Part shown: in pieces, positions 19,063-29,129 of the stretch
How positions within the stretch are numbered: the stretch's first letter is position 1
Layout of the letters: every line of letters begins with the position of its first letter
Source: Taudactylus pleione
Taxonomy: Eukaryota; Chordata; Amphibia; Anura; Myobatrachidae
Direction: 5' to 3'
Assembly: GCA_031769625.1 (NCBI GenBank)
Contig: JAUIMM010000483.1
Coordinates: 6,330,001-6,394,000, forward strand
Length of the DNA: 64,000 nt
Position numbers and translations under genes: made by a program
The notes under the pieces: model-generated
Told to the model about the DNA's origin: nothing
Database searches by the model: none
Seen by the model: the letters and a program-made list of their open reading frames with translations, nothing else

Positions 19063-22000
19063 CTACGGAGGCAAGATGTCATCCTCATCCTCCTCATCCA
19101 CCGATTCCTCATCCTCTTCAGTGTGTACATCCTCATCCTCACAAAGTATTAACTCGTCCCCACTTGAATCCACCACCACAGGTCCCTCTGTACCTTCTGG
19201 AGGCTGGTCTCCCTGGAAGAGCTGATAATTCATTTTGATGAACATCATCTTCTCCACATTCTGTGGAAGCAACCTCCTACGCCTTTCGCTGACAAGGTTC
19301 CCGGCTGCACTAAACACTCTTTCGGAGTACACACTGGAGGGGGGGAAACTCAGGTAAAATAGAGCCAGCTTGTACAGGGGCCTCCAAATTGCCTCTTTTT
19401 CCTGCCAGTACAGGTATGGACTGTCTGACATGCCTACTTGGATGCTGTCACCGATGTAATCCTCCACCATTCTGTCAATGGTGACAGTATCATATGCAGT
19501 GACAGTAGACATGTCAGAAATTGTTGCCAGGTCCTTCAGTCCGGACCAGATGTCCAAACTTGGTCCTGCCTGCCCTGCATCACCGCCAGCGGGTTGCTTA
19601 GGATACCTAAGTTTTTTCCTGGCAGCCCCAGTTGCGGGAGAAAATGAAGAAGGAGCCGTTGACGTGTCACGTTCCGCTTCAGCTGACAGTGTGTTCACCA
19701 GCAGGTCTTTGCACCTCTGCAGGCTTGTGTCGGCCGGAAAGAGAGACACCACATAGGCTTTAAACCTAGGATCAAGCACGGTGGCCACCCTGGAATCCTG
19801 GCAAAGCGAATGAAGGGCTTCATCCACAAGTCCCACATGCCGAGCGGAATCGCTCCGTCTTAGCTCCTCCTTCACTTTCTCCAGCTGCTTCTGCAAAAGC
19901 CTGATGAGGGGAATGACCTGACTCAAGCTGGCTGTGTCTGAACTGACTTCACGTGTGGCAAGTTCGAAGGGCTGGAGAACCTTGCACAACACGGAAATCA
20001 TTCTCCACTGCGCTTGAGTCAGGTGCATACCCCCTCCTTTGCCTATGTCATAGGTGGATGTATAGGCTTGTATGGCCTTTTGCTGCTCCTCCATCCTCTG
20101 AAGCATATAGAGGGTTGAGTTCCACCGCGTCACAACCTCTTGCTTCAGGTGATGGCGGGGCAGGTTCAAGAGTGTTTGCTGGCGCTTCAGTCTTCGGCAC
20201 GCAGTCGCTGAATGGCGAAAGTGGCCAGAAATTTTTCGGGCCACCCAAAGCGTCTCCTGCACGCCCCTGTCGCTTTTCAGAAAATTCTGCACCACCAAGT
20301 TTATTGTGTGAGCAAAACATGGGACGTGCTGGAATTTGCCCAGATGTAATGCCCGCACAATATTGGTGGCGTTGTCAGATATCACAAATCCCCAGGAGAG
20401 TCTAAGTGGGGTAAGCCACTGGGCGATGATTTCCCTCAGTTTCTCTAAGAGGTTGTCGGCGGTGTGCCTCTTACTGAAACCGGTGATACACAGCGTAGCC
20501 TGCCTTGTAACGAGCTGGCGTTTCTGAGATGCTGCTACTGGTGACGCTGCTGCTGTTGCTGCGTAAGGTGATACATCTACCCAGTGGGCTGTCACAGTCA
20601 TATAGTCCTTAGTCTGCCCTGTTCCACTTGTCCACATCTCCGTGGTTAAGTGGACATTGTGTACAACGGCATTTTTCAGGACACTGAGGACACTTTTTCT
20701 GACGTTTCTGTACAGTCTCGGTATCGCCTGCCTAGTGAAGTGGAATCTAGACGGGATTTGGAACCGGGGACACACTACCTCCATCAATTGTCTAAATCCC
20801 ACTGCACTAATGGCGGATACCGGACGCACGTCTAACACCAACATAGCAGTCAAGGCCTCAGTTATACGTTTTGCTTCAGGATGACTGCTGTCGTACTTCA
20901 CCCTCCTCACTAAGGACTGTTGGAGGGTCAATTGTTTAGTAAAAGTAGTGGTGTTCCTACTTCCTCTCTGGGATGATGAACGACTCCCAGCAGCAGCAAC
21001 AGCAGCAGCGGCAGCAGTAGGCGTAGCAATGCAGGATCCTCCAGAGGAATCCCGGATAGGAGAGTCAGTCATGCCAGTGACATGGCCTGCAGGACTACTT
21101 CCGATCCTGACTAAGGAGGAAATTGACGAGGAGGGAGTTGACGGTGTGGTTTGCAGGCGCTTGGATACAACAGGACAACGGGATTTAGGTGTCCCTGGAC
21201 TGCTTACGGTCTTAGCCAAAGTTTCTGAACTTGACAGTAACTTTTTATGAACGCGCTGCAGGTGCCGTATAAGGGAGGATGTTCCTAGGTGGTTGACGTC
21301 CCTACCCCTACTTATTTCACCTTTACATATGGTACATATGGCAAGACAGTTGTTGTCCGGATTTGGATAGAAATATTGCCAGACCAAAGAGGTGGAATGT
21401 TTGGTCTTCTGCCCAGGCATGACCGTGATGGGCTTTTTCATCCCACGGACAACAACTGTCTCCCCCGGAGCCTGATTTAAACAAACCACATCACCATCAG
21501 AATCCTCCTCGCCAACTTCCTCCTCAGCGCCAGCTACACCAGTATCCTCATCCTGTTGTACTTCAACAGTGACATCTTCAATTTGCATATCAGCAAGTGG
21601 ACTGTGGGTGCTCCTTTCAGCACTTGCAGGGGGCGTGCAAATGGTGGAAAGAGCCACCTCTTCCCGTCCAGTGCTGGGAAGGTCAGGCATCGCAACCACC
21701 ACCACACTTGGACTCTCCTTGGGGATTTGTGATATCTTCTTAGAAAGCACAGTTCTTCGCTGTGCTTTTGCCAGCTTAACTCTTTTGATTTTTTTAGTGG
21801 GAGGAGGGCTTCCATCGTCATGTGAAGCTGAACCACTAGTCATGAACATACTAGGGATCGACCTTAGCCGTTCCTTGCCACTCCGTGTCGTAAATGGCAT
21901 ATTGGCAAGTTTATGTTTCTCTTCAGCTGATTTAAATGTCTTTTTCAAGGTCATTTTCCTGAACTTTGCCATTTGGGATTGTATGTGCCCTCTACTATGA

Positions 22001-22143
22001 CATTGGGCATCGGCCTTGGCAGACGACGTTGATGGCATGTTATCGTCTATGTCATGACTAGTGGCAGCAGCTTCAGCACTAGGAGGAAGTGGTTCTTGAT
22101 CTTTCTCTATTTTATTTTTATCGGAGAAAGTTTGGTCCTCCAT
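19063..22143 (-). CDS. hAT-superfamily transposase with BED zinc finger (E1)
   Basis: A 1026-aa single-exon frame, preceded in frame by TAA-ATG. Order of parts: acidic, Ser-rich N-terminus; basic stretch about 117-136 (likely nuclear signal); acidic patch about 194-218; BED finger with W255, C270-x2-C273 and H294-x4-H299; a poly-Ala/CAG-rich linker about 375-395; the RNase-H-like hAT core with LTTEMWTS (E502 where family members carry the first catalytic Asp) and VISDNATN (D590, the expected second Asp); the CFAHTINL motif (C609, H612); RWNST (673-677); and the C-terminal dimerisation domain 910-972 with SERVFS (E941 is a candidate third acidic residue). A highly acidic tail ends in DDILPP. 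It would cut and paste the element by binding its ends in the nucleus. The Asp-to-Glu change at 502 probably reduces or abolishes cleavage, although the frame is otherwise intact. Confidence 0.93.
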   Translation of the reverse strand: MEDQTFSDKNKIEKDQEPLPPSAEAAATSHDIDDNMPSTSSAKADAQCHSRGHIQSQMAKFRKMTLKKTFKSAEEKHKLANMPFTTRSGKERLRSIPSMFMTSGSASHDDGSPPPTKKIKRVKLAKAQRRTVLSKKISQIPKESPSVVVVAMPDLPSTGREEVALSTICTPPASAERSTHSPLADMQIEDVTVEVQQDEDTGVAGAEEEVGEEDSDGDVVCLNQAPGETVVVRGMKKPITVMPGQKTKHSTSLVWQYFYPNPDNNCLAICTICKGEISRGRDVNHLGTSSLIRHLQRVHKKLLSSSETLAKTVSSPGTPKSRCPVVSKRLQTTPSTPSSSISSLVRIGSSPAGHVTGMTDSPIRDSSGGSCIATPTAAAAAVAAAGSRSSSQRGSRNTTTFTKQLTLQQSLVRRVKYDSSHPEAKRITEALTAMLVLDVRPVSAISAVGFRQLMEVVCPRFQIPSRFHFTRQAIPRLYRNVRKSVLSVLKNAVVHNVHLTTEMWTSGTGQTKDYMTVTAHWVDVSPYAATAAASPVAASQKRQLVTRQATLCITGFSKRHTADNLLEKLREIIAQWLTPLRLSWGFVISDNATNIVRALHLGKFQHVPCFAHTINLVVQNFLKSDRGVQETLWVARKISGHFRHSATACRRLKRQQTLLNLPRHHLKQEVVTRWNSTLYMLQRMEEQQKAIQAYTSTYDIGKGGGMHLTQAQWRMISVLCKVLQPFELATREVSSDTASLSQVIPLIRLLQKQLEKVKEELRRSDSARHVGLVDEALHSLCQDSRVATVLDPRFKAYVVSLFPADTSLQRCKDLLVNTLSAEAERDTSTAPSSFSPATGAARKKLRYPKQPAGGDAGQAGPSLDIWSGLKDLATISDMSTVTAYDTVTIDRMVEDYIGDSIQVGMSDSPYLYWQEKEAIWRPLYKLALFYLSFPPSSVYSERVFSAAGNLVSERRRRLLPQNVEKMMFIKMNYQLFQGDQPPEGTEGPVVVDSSGDELILCEDEDVHTEEDEESVDEEDEDDILPP

Positions 22144-22159
22144 TTATGTTATATCGATT

Positions 22160-23153
22160 TGATATATACGTGCGGCTAAACACAGAAAATAATTTTTTTT
22201 TTGGTTTGGACTGGAGTGTACTTTGTGGGTTACAGCACCCTTAACGGTCAAGCCAGCCGGCCCTTTACTTATGACACAGGCGAACGCTTGGCACTACTTT
22301 GTTGATGCACGTGCGGCTACTGCGCACACAATTCACAAACACAGAAAATAATTTTTTTTTGGTTTGGACTGGAGTGTACTTTCGGGGGTTACAGCACCCT
22401 TTAACGGTCAAGCCAGCCGGCCCTTTACTTATGACACAGGCGCACGCTTGGCACTACTTTGTTGATGCACGTGCGGCTACTGCGCACACAATTCACAAAC
22501 ACAGAAAATAATTTTTTTTTGGTTTGGACTGGAGTGTACTTTCGGGGGTTACAGCACCCTTTAACGGTCAAGCCAGCCGGCCCTTTACTTATGACACAGG
22601 CGCACGCTTGGCACTACTTTGTTGATGCACGTGCGGCTACTGCGCACACAATTCACAAACACAGAAAATAATTTTTTTTTTGGTTTGGACTGGAGTGTAC
22701 TTTGGGGGTTACAGCACCCTTTAACGGTCAAGCCAGCCGGCCCTTTACTTATGACACAGGCGCACGCTTGGCACTACTTTGTTGATGCACGTGCGGCTAC
22801 TGCGCACACAATTCACAAACACAGAAAATAATTTTTTTTTTGGTTTGGACTGGAGTGTACTTTGGGGGTTACAGCACCCTTTAACGGTCAAGCCAGCCGG
22901 CCCTTTACTTATGACACAGGCGCACGCTTGGCACTACTTTGTTGATGCACGTGCGGCTACTGCGCACACAATTCACAAACACATAAAATAATTTTTTTTT
23001 TGGTTTGGACTGGAGTGTACTTTCGGGGGTTACAGCACCCTTAACGGTCAAGCCAGCCGGCCCTTTACTTATGACACAGGTGCACGCTTGGCACTACTTT
23101 GTTGATGCACGTGCGGCTACTGCGCACACAATTCACAAACACAGAAAATATAT
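22160..23153. repeat. Subterminal 160-bp repeat block of E1 (about 6 units)
   Basis: Six units of about 157-161 bp lie between the start codon and the promoter region of E1. Each unit begins ggtttggactggagtgtac and contains aacggtcaagccagccggcc, a perfect CACGTG hexamer inside gatgcacgtgcgg, ctactgcgcacac and an A/T-rich tract. A degenerate partial unit (tacgtgcggctaaacacag) lies next to the start codon. The same repeat occurs in every copy of the family with a different number of units. Open frames in the repeats are a by-product of the unit length. Confidence 0.95.
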
Positions 23154-23159
23154 TATTTT

Positions 23160-23465
23160 TTTAGCACTTGGGGGGAGCACCCCTGATGGACAGAGCACCC
23201 CCTGGACAACACTACAGCACTCCTTTAGGACTGGGACACTGCACAGGACTTTGGAGTGGACACAGCCCCTATGGAGAACTGACTGCACAACACAGTCCAG
23301 CCAGCCCCTATGGACTTTGAAGTAGTGGACACAGCCCCTATTAACAACAGCAGCACAGCACAACACAGCCAGCCCCTATGGACTTTGAAGTAGTGGACAA
23401 CAGCAGCACTACACTACACTACACTACACAGCCCTAACTCCCACCCTTCCTCTTCACTGTCCACA
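23160..23465. repeat. GC-rich 5' region with cagcccctatggac short repeats
   Basis: Contains repeated cagcccctatggac, ttgaagtagtggac and cagcagcacagc motifs, then a short (cacta)n run. It is conserved in all copies, between the 160-bp block and the promoter. Read on the minus strand it would be transcribed leader. Confidence 0.7.
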
Positions 23466-23496
23466 GCCGAGTGAGAAAATGGCGCCGACGCGGGTA

Positions 23497-23507
23497 CCTT
23501 ATACAGG
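23497..23507 (-). promoter_or_regulatory. Degenerate TATA box of E1
   Basis: On the minus strand this reads tgtataagg, where all other family copies have tatataagg. It lies about 160 bp inside the 5' terminus and is followed 33 nt later by a ctcactc start-like motif. The position fits a core promoter for the transposase. The altered first TA step may weaken it. Confidence 0.55.
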
Positions 23508-23665
23508 ATCCAAAACCCGCGAGACTCGGAAGGCGGGATGATGACGTTTTGCCTCGATTTCAGATCCGAGTCAGGCGGGAAAAGTCGAGCCTGACTCGGA
23601 TCGGACTCGGATCGGGGGGGCTCGGGGGGGTTCGGATTTCAGAAATCCGAACCCGCTCACCCCTA

Positions 23666-23949
23666 ATATATATATATATATATATACACACACTGTACAT
23701 ACATGCATATATATACACACATATATATATATATATATATACTATAAACACATATTTACACTTACATATATACACATTTACATACATATATATTATATAC
23801 ACATTACAATATATCTATCTATATATATATATATATATATACTATAAACACATATTTACACTTACATATATACACATTTACATACATATATATTATATAC
23901 ACATTACAATATATCTATCTATCTATATATATATATATATATATACACA

Positions 23950-24034
<85 letters not shown>
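23666..24034. repeat. TA, TATA-CACA and GATA microsatellite cluster
   Basis: TA repeats are interspersed with a roughly 76-bp segment (actataaacacatatttacac...acattacaatatatctatct) that occurs twice, at about 23741 and 23842. The cluster ends with about 15 GATA units (23972-24030). It separates E1 from the next element. Confidence 0.95.
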
Positions 24035-24556
24035 CAGACACAGACATTACACCCACCTCTGGTTATGTACACTTTTCTGAGTTTTCTCACTTAATGTCCG
24101 GCTGCAGTGTAACAGCTCAGTTGCCAAGGAGGGGTGAGGGGTCAATGGCTGGGCTTTAGAAAACCCCGGGGCACAGTTTTTAGCATCCCGGTATACAGAT
24201 GAAGGGGCGGCGCTTAACACGATTTGGGGGCGGGGCTTAGCGAGATTCGGGGGCGGAGCTTAGCACAACTCAGATTGCACTGTCGGCCTGCCCGGAGGCG
24301 GAGTTTCGGACAGTCTGGGGGCGGAGCTATGAGCAGGCCTGAGGATAACCGGGGATTCGGGCAATGGGGCCGGCGGTGGAAGGAATGGGAGATAATCCTG
24401 CACAATGGACGGGGCTTTGGAACGCTGTAGTGGACTGGTGACAGGAAAAGTTTTTTTTCCTGTCAAAACAGCAAGCACTGCAGTAGGTCCTGTGGGCCTA
24501 TTTTCATGGGGTGGCCTGGAGCTGCAGCTCCACCCGCCCCATTGTTAATCCGGCCC
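24035..24556. mobile_element. Probable hAT-like MITE, right end adjoining E2
   Basis: Ends ccattgttaatccggccctg at 24556. Reverse-complemented this is CAGGGCCGGATTAACAATGG, a hAT-type terminus also seen at 11267. Just inside is the palindrome tggagctgcagctcca (about 24516-24531). From 24200 to 24320 a GC-rich motif close to ggggcggagcttagc recurs four times. It abuts the E2 sequence tagcctgcc exactly, so insertion of this element into E2, followed by loss of the far side, is likely. Its left end was not located. Confidence 0.5.
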
Positions 24557-24557
24557 T

Positions 24558-26207
24558 GTAGCCTGCCTTGGAACGAGCTGGCGTTTCTGAGATGCTGCGA
24601 CTGGTGACGCTGCTGCTGTTGCTGCGTAAGGTGATACATCTACCCAGTGGGCTGTCACAGTCATATAGTCCTTAGTCTGCCCTGTTCCACTTGTCCACAT
24701 GTCCGTGGTTAAGTGGACATTTGGTACAACGGCATTTTTCAGGACACTGAGGACACTTTTTCTGACGTTTCTGTACAGTCTCGGTATCTCCTGCCTAGTG
24801 AAGTGGAATCTAGACTGGATTTGGAACCGGGGACACACTACCTCCAGCAATTGTCTAAATCCCACTGCACTAATGGCGGATACCGGACGCACGTCTAACA
24901 CCAACATAGCAGTCAAGGCCTCAGTTATACGTTTTGCTTCAGGATGACTGCTGTCGTACTTCATCCTCCTCGCTAAGGACTGTTGGAGGGTCAATTGTTT
25001 AGTAAAAGTAGTGGTGTTCCTACTTCCTCTCTGGGATGATGAACGACTCCCAGCAGCAGCAACAGCAGCAGCGGCAGCAGGAGGCGTAGCAATGCAGGAT
25101 CCTCCGGAGGAATCCGGGATAGGAGAGTCAGTCATGCCAGTGACATGGCCTGCAGGACTACTTCCGATCCTGACTAAGGAGGAAATTGACGAGGAGGGAG
25201 TTGACGGTGTGGTTTGCAGGCGCTTGGATACAACAGGACAACGGGATTTAGCTGTCCCTGGACTGCTTACGGTCTTAGCCAAAGTTTACTGAACTTGACA
25301 GTAACTTATTATGAACGCGCTGCAGGTGCCGTATAAGGGAGGATGTTCCTAGGTGGTTAACGTCCCTACCCCTACTTATTCCACCTTTACATAAGGTACA
25401 TATGGCAAGATAGTTGTTGTCCGGATTTGGATAGAAATATTGCCAGACCAAAGAGGTGGAATGTTTGGTCTTCTGCCCAGGCATGACCGTGATGGGCTTT
25501 TTCATCCCACGGACAACAACTGTCTCCCCCGGAGCCTGATTTAAACAAACCACATCACCATCAGAATCCTCCTCGCCAACTTCCTCCTCAGCGCCAGCTA
25601 CACCAGTATCCTCATCCTGTTGTACTTCAACAGTGACATCTTCAATTTGCATATCAGCAAGTGGACTGTGGGTGCTCCTTTCAGCACTTGCAGGGGGCAT
25701 GCAAATGGTGGAAAGAGCCACCTCTTCCCGTCCAGTGCTGGGAAGGTCAGGCATCGCAACCACCACCACACTTGGACTCTCCTTGGGGATTTGTGATATC
25801 TTCTTAGAAAGCACAGTTCTTCGCTGTGCTTTTGCCAGCTTAACTCTTTTGATTTTTTTAGTGGGAGGAGGGCTTCCATCGTCATGTGAAGCTGAACCAC
25901 TAGTCATGAACATACTAGGGATCGACCTTAGCCGTTCCTTGCCACTCCGTGTCGTAAATGGCATATTGGCAAGTTTACGTTTCTCTTCAGCTGATTTAAA
26001 TGTTTTTTTCAAGGTCATTTTCCTGAACTTTGTCATTTGGGATTGTATGTGCCCTCTATTATGACATTGGGCATCGGCCTTGGCAGACGACGTTGATGGC
26101 ATGTTATCGTCTATGTCATGACTAGTGGCAGCAGCTTCAGCACTAGGAGGAAGTGGTTCTTGATCTTTCTCTATTTTATTTTTATCGGAGAAAGTTTGGT
26201 CCTCCAT
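24558..26207 (-). pseudogene. Truncated, frameshifted hAT transposase (E2)
   Basis: Codons 1 to about 545 of the E1 protein are present in two frames. The first frame (26207 down to about 25286) carries the basic region and BED finger with two changes (CTLC for CTIC, GGIS for GEIS). A single extra A (gtttActg instead of gtttctg, near 25287) shifts the frame right after the finger. The second frame continues with the linker and the start of the catalytic core, ending at QAT where the MITE boundary cuts it. At the first catalytic position this copy reads LTTDMWTS, the expected Asp, unlike E1. Confidence 0.9.
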
Positions 26208-26232
26208 TTATGTTATATCGATTTGATATATA

Positions 26233-26885
26233 CGTGCGGCTAAACACAGAAAATATTTCTTTATTTTTGCTGGAGAGTAGTGCACTTTGTGGGTTACACC
26301 AGCCTTTAAGAAATGAGCCAGCCGGCCCTTTACTTATGACACAGGCGCACGCTTGGCACTACTTTGTTGATGTACGTGCGGCTACTGCGCACACAATTCA
26401 CAAACACAGAAAAGAAAAAAATTTTTTGGTTTGGATTGGAGTGTACTTTGGGGGTTACAGCACCCTTTAACGGTCAAGCCAGCCGGCCCTTTACTTATGA
26501 CACAGGCGCACGCTTGGCACTACTTTGTTGATGCACGTGCGGCTACTGCGCACACAATTCACAAACACAGAAAATAATTTTTTTTTTGGTTTGGACTGGA
26601 GTGTACTTTGGGGGTTACAGCACCCTTTAACGGTCAAGCCAGCTGGCCCTTTACTTATGACACAGGCGCACGCTTGGCACTACTTTGTTGATGCACGTGC
26701 GGCTACTGCGCACACAAACACAGAGAATAATTTTTTTTTTGGTTTGGACTGGAGTGTACTTTGGGGGTTACAACACCCTTTAACGGTCAAGCCAGCCGGC
26801 CCTTTACTTATGACACAGGCGCACGCTTGGCACTACTTTGTTGATGCACGTGCGGCTACTGCGCACACAATTCACAAATACACAA
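26233..26885. repeat. Subterminal repeat block of E2 (4 units)
   Basis: The same 155-160-bp unit as in E1. The first is a divergent unit with ttgctggagagtagtgcac and aagaaatgagccagccggcc. One later unit has lost the acaattcac segment (cgcacacaaacacag near 26710). Confidence 0.9.
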
Positions 26886-27280
26886 AAAATATTATTTTTT
26901 TAGCACTTGGGGGGAGCACCCCTGATGGACAGAGCACCCCCTGGACAACACTACAGCACCCCTTTAGGACTGGGACACTGCACAGGACTTTGGAGTGGAC
27001 ACAGCCCCTATGGAGAACTGACTGCACAACACAGTCCAGCCAGCCCCTATGGACTTTGAAGTAGTGGACACAGCCCCTATTAACAACAGCAGCACAGCAC
27101 AACACAGCCAGCCCCTATGGACTTTGAAGTAGTGGACAACAGCAGCACAGCGCAGCACAGCACAGCACAACACTACTCTGCACTACACTACACTACACTA
27201 CACAGCCCAGCCAGCCCTAACTCCCACCCTCCCTCTTCACTGTCCACAGCCGAGTGAGAAAATGGCGCCGACGCGGGTAC

Positions 27281-27290
27281 CTTATATAGG
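27281..27290 (-). promoter_or_regulatory. TATA box of E2
   Basis: The minus strand reads cctatataag, a consensus TATA core. It is located relative to the 5' terminus as in the other copies and lies upstream of the subterminal repeat block and the coding frame. Confidence 0.6.
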
Positions 27291-27440
27291 TTCCAAAACC
27301 CGCGAGACTCGGAAGGCGGGATGATGACGTTTTGCCTCGATTTCATATCCGAGTCAGGCGGGAAAAGTCGAGCCTGACTCGGATCTGCCTCGGATCGGGG
27401 GGGCTCGGGGGGGTTCGGATTTCAGAAATTCGAACCCGCT

Positions 27441-27466
27441 CACCCCTAATATATATATTAGGGGTG
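27441..27466. repeat. Palindromic E2/E3 junction
   Basis: The end of E2 (CACCCCTA), a 10-bp (AT)5 spacer and the start of E3 (TAGGGGTG) form a perfect 26-bp palindrome. Identical junctions occur at 32168-32193, 35714-35739 and 39259-39284. Confidence 0.95.
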
Positions 27467-28087
27467 TGCACCGGCCACTTTTCGTGTTTCGTGTTTTGGA
27501 TCTGGATCTTTCTTCGTGTTTTGGATCTGGATTGGTTTTGCCAAAACCACCCTTCCGTGTTTTGGGTTCTGGGTTTTGTGTTTTGGATCTGTATTTTTTT
27601 TTAAAAAAAGCATAAAAACAGCTAAAATCACAGAATTTGTGGGTTTTTCTGCTCCTATGCTATTATTAACCTCAATAACCTTCATTTCCACTCATTTCCA
27701 GTCTATTCTGAACACCTCACACCTCACAATATTGTTTTTATGGCCAAAAGGTTGCACCGAGGTAGCTGGATGACTATGCTAAGCGACACGAGTGGGCGGC
27801 ACAAACACGTGGCCCATCTAGGAGTGACACTGCAGTGGCAGACAGGATGGCAGTTTGAAAAACTAGGCCCCAAACTGTACATAATGCAAAGAAAAAAAAG
27901 AGGTGCAAGATGGAATTGTCCTTGGGCCCTCCCACCCACCCTTATGTTGTATAAATAGGACATGCACACTTAACAAACCAATCATTTCAGCGCCAGGGTC
28001 TGCCACATGACTGTGGCTGAAATGATTGGTTCGTTTGGGCCCCCACAAAACAAGCTGGCAATTAATGTGTCCCTGCACAAACTGGTT

Positions 28088-29113
28088 CTACGTCGGCAAG
28101 ATGTCGTCCTCATCCTCCTCATCCACCGATTCCTTGGATAAAACAGGAAAAAGGGATTTAGGTGACCCTGGACTGCTTACGGTCTGAGCCAAAGTTTCTG
28201 AACTTGACAGTAACTTTTTATGAACGCGCTGCAGGTGCCGTATAAGGGAGGATGTTCCTAGGTGGTTAACGTCCCTACCCCTACTTATTTCACCTTTACA
28301 TATGGTACATATAGCAAGACAGTTGTTGTCCGGATTTGGATAGAAATATTGCCAGACCAAAGAGGTGGAATGTTTGGTCTTCTGCCCAGGCATGACCGTG
28401 ATGGGCTTTTTCATCCCACGGACAACAACTGTCTCCCCCGGAGCCTGATTTAAACAAACCACATCACCATCAGAATCCTCCTCGCCAACTTCCTCCTCAG
28501 TGCCAGCTACACCAGTATCCTCATCCTGTTGTACTTCAACAGTGACATCTTCAATTTGCATATCAGCAAGTGGACTGTGGGTGCTCCTTTCAGCACTTGC
28601 AGGGGGCGTGCAAATGGTGGAAAGAGCCACCTCTTCCCGTCCAGTGCTGGGAAGGTCAGGCATCGCAACCGCCACCACACTTGGACACTCCTTGGGGATT
28701 TGTGATATCTTCTTAGAACGCACAGTTCTTCGCTGTGCTTTTGCCAGCTTAACTCGTTTTATTTTTTTAGCGAGAGGAGGGCTTCCATCGTCATGTGAAG
28801 CTGAACCACTAGTCATGAACATAGGGAAAGACCTTAGCCGTTCCTTGCCACTCCGTGTCGTAAATGGCTTATTGGCAAGTTTACGTTTCTCTTCAGATGA
28901 TTTAAATGTTTTTTTCAAGGTCATTTTCCTGAACTTTGTCATTTGGGATTGTATGTGCCCTCTACTATGACATTGGGCATCGGCCTTGGCAGACGACGTT
29001 GATGGCATGTTATCGTCTATGTCATGACTAGTGGCAACAGCTTCAGCACTAGGAGGAAGTGGTTCTTGATCTTTCCCTATTTTATTTTTATCGGAGAAAG
29101 TTTGGTCCTCCAT
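28088..29113 (-). CDS. Core-less BED-finger protein, 341 aa (E3)
   Basis: An in-frame internal-deletion derivative of the hAT transposase. Residues 1 to about 328 match the transposase N-terminus: basic stretch about 115-135, acidic patch, and BED finger C269-x2-C272, H293-x4-H298. They are joined after PVLSKE directly to the acidic terminal tail SVDEEDEDDILPT. About 685 residues are gone: the whole RNase-H-like core, CFAH motif and dimerisation domain. The product could still bind DNA through the finger but cannot cleave. ATG is intact, in TAA-ATG context. Copy-specific changes are L in PPLAKK, R in TVRSKK and C in KECPS. Whether it is expressed is unknown; a repressor role is inference. Confidence 0.75.
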   Translation of the reverse strand: MEDQTFSDKNKIGKDQEPLPPSAEAVATSHDIDDNMPSTSSAKADAQCHSRGHIQSQMTKFRKMTLKKTFKSSEEKRKLANKPFTTRSGKERLRSFPMFMTSGSASHDDGSPPLAKKIKRVKLAKAQRRTVRSKKISQIPKECPSVVAVAMPDLPSTGREEVALSTICTPPASAERSTHSPLADMQIEDVTVEVQQDEDTGVAGTEEEVGEEDSDGDVVCLNQAPGETVVVRGMKKPITVMPGQKTKHSTSLVWQYFYPNPDNNCLAICTICKGEISRGRDVNHLGTSSLIRHLQRVHKKLLSSSETLAQTVSSPGSPKSLFPVLSKESVDEEDEDDILPT

Positions 29114-29129
29114 TTATGTTATATTGATA

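Larger units (their letters stand above)
18428..23665 (-). mobile_element. E1: full-length autonomous-type hAT transposon
   Basis: A 5.2-kb element. Terminal inverted repeats: left TAGGGGTGTGC, right (reverse-complemented) TAGGGGTGAGC. Reading on the minus strand: the 5' terminus (23665), a G-rich subterminal region with tcggatc and tcgggggggctcgg, a degenerate TATA box (about 23501), a short-repeat region (23160-23460), a 160-bp repeat block (22160-23153), the 1026-aa transposase frame (22143-19063), a 3' region with a conserved hairpin (18951-19006), and a left terminus rich in ttttggatctgga. It is the only copy here with a complete transposase. Confidence 0.9.
24557..27448 (-). mobile_element. 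E2: truncated hAT copy (5' half only)
   Basis: Retains the family's 5' terminus (right end ...cacccccta-type, at 27448), TATA box (27281-27290), a 4-unit subterminal repeat block and the first half of the transposase, very similar to E1. It stops abruptly at 24557, where the hAT-like MITE begins. The transposase second half, 3' region and left terminus are missing, so it cannot transpose. Confidence 0.88.

Noticed and set aside
21569..22000. 143-aa open frame on the + strand (with equivalents in the other copies)
   Set aside because: It is the antisense shadow of the transposase N-terminal coding sequence, kept open by the codon composition of the real frame.
22299..22991. Series of 70-aa open frames (and similar ones at about 26525-27064, 29179-31791, 33912-35337, 37457-38882, 41003-42578)
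   Set aside because: They are readings of the 155-160-bp subterminal repeat on the strand opposite to the transposase. They recur only because the repeat recurs, and they have no family features.
23471..23989. 172-aa open frame rich in Ile and Tyr
   Set aside because: It is a translation of TA and CACA microsatellite next to the E1 terminus.
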